Under the pieces are notes generated by a model that saw only the letters and a program-made list of their open reading frames with translations, was not told the DNA's origin and searched no databases. Both the position numbers and the translations under genes were made by a program. A stretch of 35,017 nt of DNA from Flavobacteriaceae bacterium. GTDB lineage: Bacteria; Bacteroidota; Bacteroidia; Flavobacteriales; Flavobacteriaceae. Position 1 is the first letter of the stretch; each line of letters starts with the position of its first letter. Of the stretch, positions 33,497 to 35,017 are shown piece by piece. The stretch is taken from positions 2,777,231 to 2,812,247 of the forward strand of contig CP070778.1 in the NCBI GenBank assembly GCA_020346245.1, in the 5' to 3' direction.

Positions 33497-33927
33497 AAAT
33501 GGTAGATATTACACATAAAAAAAATACACTCAGAACGGCAATTGCTCAGGCAATTGTTCATGTAAGTTCTAAGGATACCATTGAAGCCATTCTAAACAAA
33601 ACAGTACCAAAGGGCGATGTATTTGCCATGAGCAAGGCTGCAGGATTGTTGGGGGTTAAGAAAACTTCAGACCTTTTGCCAGACTGCCATCCTTTGCCAA
33701 TTGAGTATACAGACATTGATTACGAAGTGGAAGGACTGCAGATTAAAATATTAATCACCGTAAAAACCAATTATAAGACCGGTGTTGAGGTTGAAGCCAT
33801 GCACGGGGCGAGTATAGTAGCCCTTAATATGTATGATATGCTTAAACCCATAGACAAAGGAATAGAAATCAGCTCAATACGACTGCTCAAAAAAACAGGA
33901 GGCAAGTCCGATATTAACAATTCGTAG
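33478..33927 (+). CDS. moaC: Cyclic pyranopterin monophosphate synthase
   Basis: This is a 149-residue MoaC; with MoaA it makes cyclic pyranopterin monophosphate, the first step of molybdenum cofactor synthesis. The active-site residues are all in place: Lys45 (PKGDV), Cys70-His71 (LPDCHPLP), Glu104 and Glu106 (GVEVEAMHGAS), Asp120 and Lys123 (MYDMLK). EAMHGAS replaces the usual EALTGAS. The ATG at 33478 lies inside moaE; a second ATG at 33499 (MVDITHK), 3 bases past the moaE stop, is a plausible alternative start since family homology begins at MVD. The moaE-moaC order with overlap implies one transcript. Confidence 0.93.
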   Translation: MESKHLKMVDITHKKNTLRTAIAQAIVHVSSKDTIEAILNKTVPKGDVFAMSKAAGLLGVKKTSDLLPDCHPLPIEYTDIDYEVEGLQIKILITVKTNYKTGVEVEAMHGASIVALNMYDMLKPIDKGIEISSIRLLKKTGGKSDINNS

Positions 33928-33933
33928 AAAACG

Positions 33934-34632
33934 TTATTTCCTTGCTACCCAGATCTCATACATAGGTCCTCCCTTGCTGTTTTTACCTTTATGATGCCAG
34001 TCTTCGCCTCTAATCTCGTAGGTGAAATTCAGTTGTGCACCTACTCTGGAATTATCACGGGAAAAGAACTCAATACTTTCTGTATAAACCCCTTCCTTTG
34101 AAGTGTATTTACCACCACCTGTACCCGAAAATTTAAAAGTTTCCGTATCGTAGGCAATCCATTGAAAATGGCCATCCGATAAAAACTTCATCGTTTTACG
34201 CGAATTACTTTCTCCCCGTCTTTCCTGTCCCTCATCAGGACCCCGGGTTCCAAAAAGCCACTTGCCATCCAAGGACTGCTTAACTTCGGGGTCTTTGTTA
34301 AAAAATAAATTGTTTTCCTTAACTAATATCAAACCATTTTCAACCACATCTACAGGCAATGCCACAGATGTGGTAGTATCCTCCTCATAGTTGGAATTAA
34401 ATTCAAGTTCCACTTTTAAGACACCGTTCTCTATATTGTAAAAACCACCTATGGTCTTTACAAAACCTGCAGGCGATTCAGAGTAAACCGTATGGATGAA
34501 ATACGTGTTGTCAATTTTTAGTTCATGCGTAAGCCCGCTAACACTATCCTGTGCATGATAAACCCCGGCCTGGATTTGCGCCTGCAAAGTTATGACAGAA
34601 AATACCGAAAAGAAGAGAATAGACCATTTCAT
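33934..34632 (-). CDS. Secreted protein of unknown function
   Basis: This 232-residue protein has a signal peptide (MKWSILFFSVFSVITLQAQ). The mature part is all-beta, in two halves; the second (about 115-232) has LDGKWLFGTRGPDEGQERRG, FLSDGHFQWIAYDTETFKFS and GGGKYTSKEGVYTESIEFFS, a lipocalin-like strand pattern seen in Bacteroidota proteins annotated only as 'membrane or secreted'. There is no lipobox and no catalytic motif. It converges with moaC with only 6 bases between stops. Function is unknown. Confidence 0.7.
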   Translation of the reverse strand: MKWSILFFSVFSVITLQAQIQAGVYHAQDSVSGLTHELKIDNTYFIHTVYSESPAGFVKTIGGFYNIENGVLKVELEFNSNYEEDTTTSVALPVDVVENGLILVKENNLFFNKDPEVKQSLDGKWLFGTRGPDEGQERRGESNSRKTMKFLSDGHFQWIAYDTETFKFSGTGGGKYTSKEGVYTESIEFFSRDNSRVGAQLNFTYEIRGEDWHHKGKNSKGGPMYEIWVARK

Positions 34633-34710
34633 AATTTATGCTTTTACAGACTTAAAATTACGGATAATTCCTTTGAAATCTATTACGTTGTTCTAATAGC
34701 AAAAAAAGAA

Positions 34711-35017
34711 TTAAAAGCTTTGTGAAGGCAGGTGCTTCAACATTTCCACGGTTGTATTTTCAAGGTTAAACTGAGGTTTCCATCCCCAGTCTTCTTTTGC
34801 TTTGGTATCATCAATGCTTCGAGGCCACGTTTCCGCTATTGTTTGTCTGAAATCCGGACTATAAGATATTTTGAAATCTGGAATGTGTTTCTTTATGCTG
34901 GCACTGATATCAGCCGGAGACAAACTCATGGCTGCCAGATTATAGGAGGATCTCACTGTTAGCTGATCAGATTTACAATCCATAAGTTTAATAGTAGCCC
35001 TGATCGCATCGTCCATA
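34711..35017 (-). CDS. L-threonine 3-dehydrogenase-like SDR (NAD-dependent epimerase family), C-terminal part
   Basis: The C-terminal 102 or so residues of an extended short-chain dehydrogenase; the gene runs off the right edge, so the Rossmann motif and catalytic Tyr-x-x-x-Lys are not visible. The segment MDDAIRATIKLMDCKSDQLT, then RSSYNLAAMSLSPADISASI, IPDFKISYSPDFRQTIAETW and PRSIDDTKAKEDWGWKPQFN is characteristic of the UDP-galactose-epimerase-like L-threonine dehydrogenases, which oxidise threonine to 2-amino-3-ketobutyrate. The visible Met is internal, not the start. The stop TAA is at 34713-34711. Confidence 0.8.
   Translation of the reverse strand, partial: MDDAIRATIKLMDCKSDQLTVRSSYNLAAMSLSPADISASIKKHIPDFKISYSPDFRQTIAETWPRSIDDTKAKEDWGWKPQFNLENTTVEMLKHLPSQSF

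Noticed and set aside
1..35017. CRISPR arrays, rRNA operons, transposases, toxin-antitoxin or phage-defence genes
   Set aside because: None found on either strand; the repeats present are few, dispersed and not spacer-like.

Overview
The window reads as chromosomal DNA of a marine-type Bacteroidota, most likely a Flavobacteriaceae member. The reasons are the AT-rich genes with weak or absent Shine-Dalgarno sites, the many lipoproteins, a formylglycine-type sulfatase, a VPS10/BNR propeller protein, a TonB-plug/CarboxypepD-like protein, DUF6090 proteins and large soluble GAF-like histidine kinases. I cannot name a genus from sequence alone.

Layout. 1-173 (minus) is the start of a lipoprotein, probably ADP-ribosylglycohydrolase-like, that runs off the left edge. 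240-3480 holds a cation transporter and a DUF1254/DUF1214 lipoprotein. They are separated and bordered by three direct copies of an intergenic repeat; two copies are followed by a shared tail and a Rho-independent terminator. 3655-7567 is an AT-rich accessory block: a PD40 propeller lipoprotein, two DUF6090 membrane proteins plus the stub of a third, a proline-iminopeptidase-like hydrolase and a broken gene end. Some of its intergenic junctions resemble integron attC sites (GTT-type crossover triplets, an imperfect inverted repeat at 4614-4735). 7607-12266 (minus) holds a lipoprotein sulfatase, then a B12-dependent (class II) ribonucleotide reductase with a 52-residue ORF directly behind it.

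12683-20364 (plus) holds a GH51 arabinofuranosidase, a VPS10/BNR propeller protein, an OprB-type porin and an amidohydrolase. 20631-26147 holds a mutarotase-fold protein, a plug-domain/TPR chimera convergent with an outer-membrane beta-barrel candidate, a divergent MsrA and a secreted unknown. 26201-26665 is a compact RNA locus: terminator, candidate promoter, tRNA-Arg(CCU), terminator and a 15-base copy of the tRNA 3' end. 26806-32956 is a signalling operon: a 1563-residue soluble histidine kinase (NTF2-like domain, six tandem sensor modules, HisKA/HATPase), a single-domain response regulator and a response regulator fused to a class III adenylate cyclase. 33053-33927 is overlapping moaE-moaC. 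The window ends with a secreted unknown (minus) and the C-terminus of an L-threonine-dehydrogenase-like SDR enzyme (minus, cut by the right edge).

The pieces most worth following are the sensor kinase-RR-cyclase operon, the repeat-bordered and attC-like cassette architecture at 240-7567, and the small ORF attached to the class II reductase.
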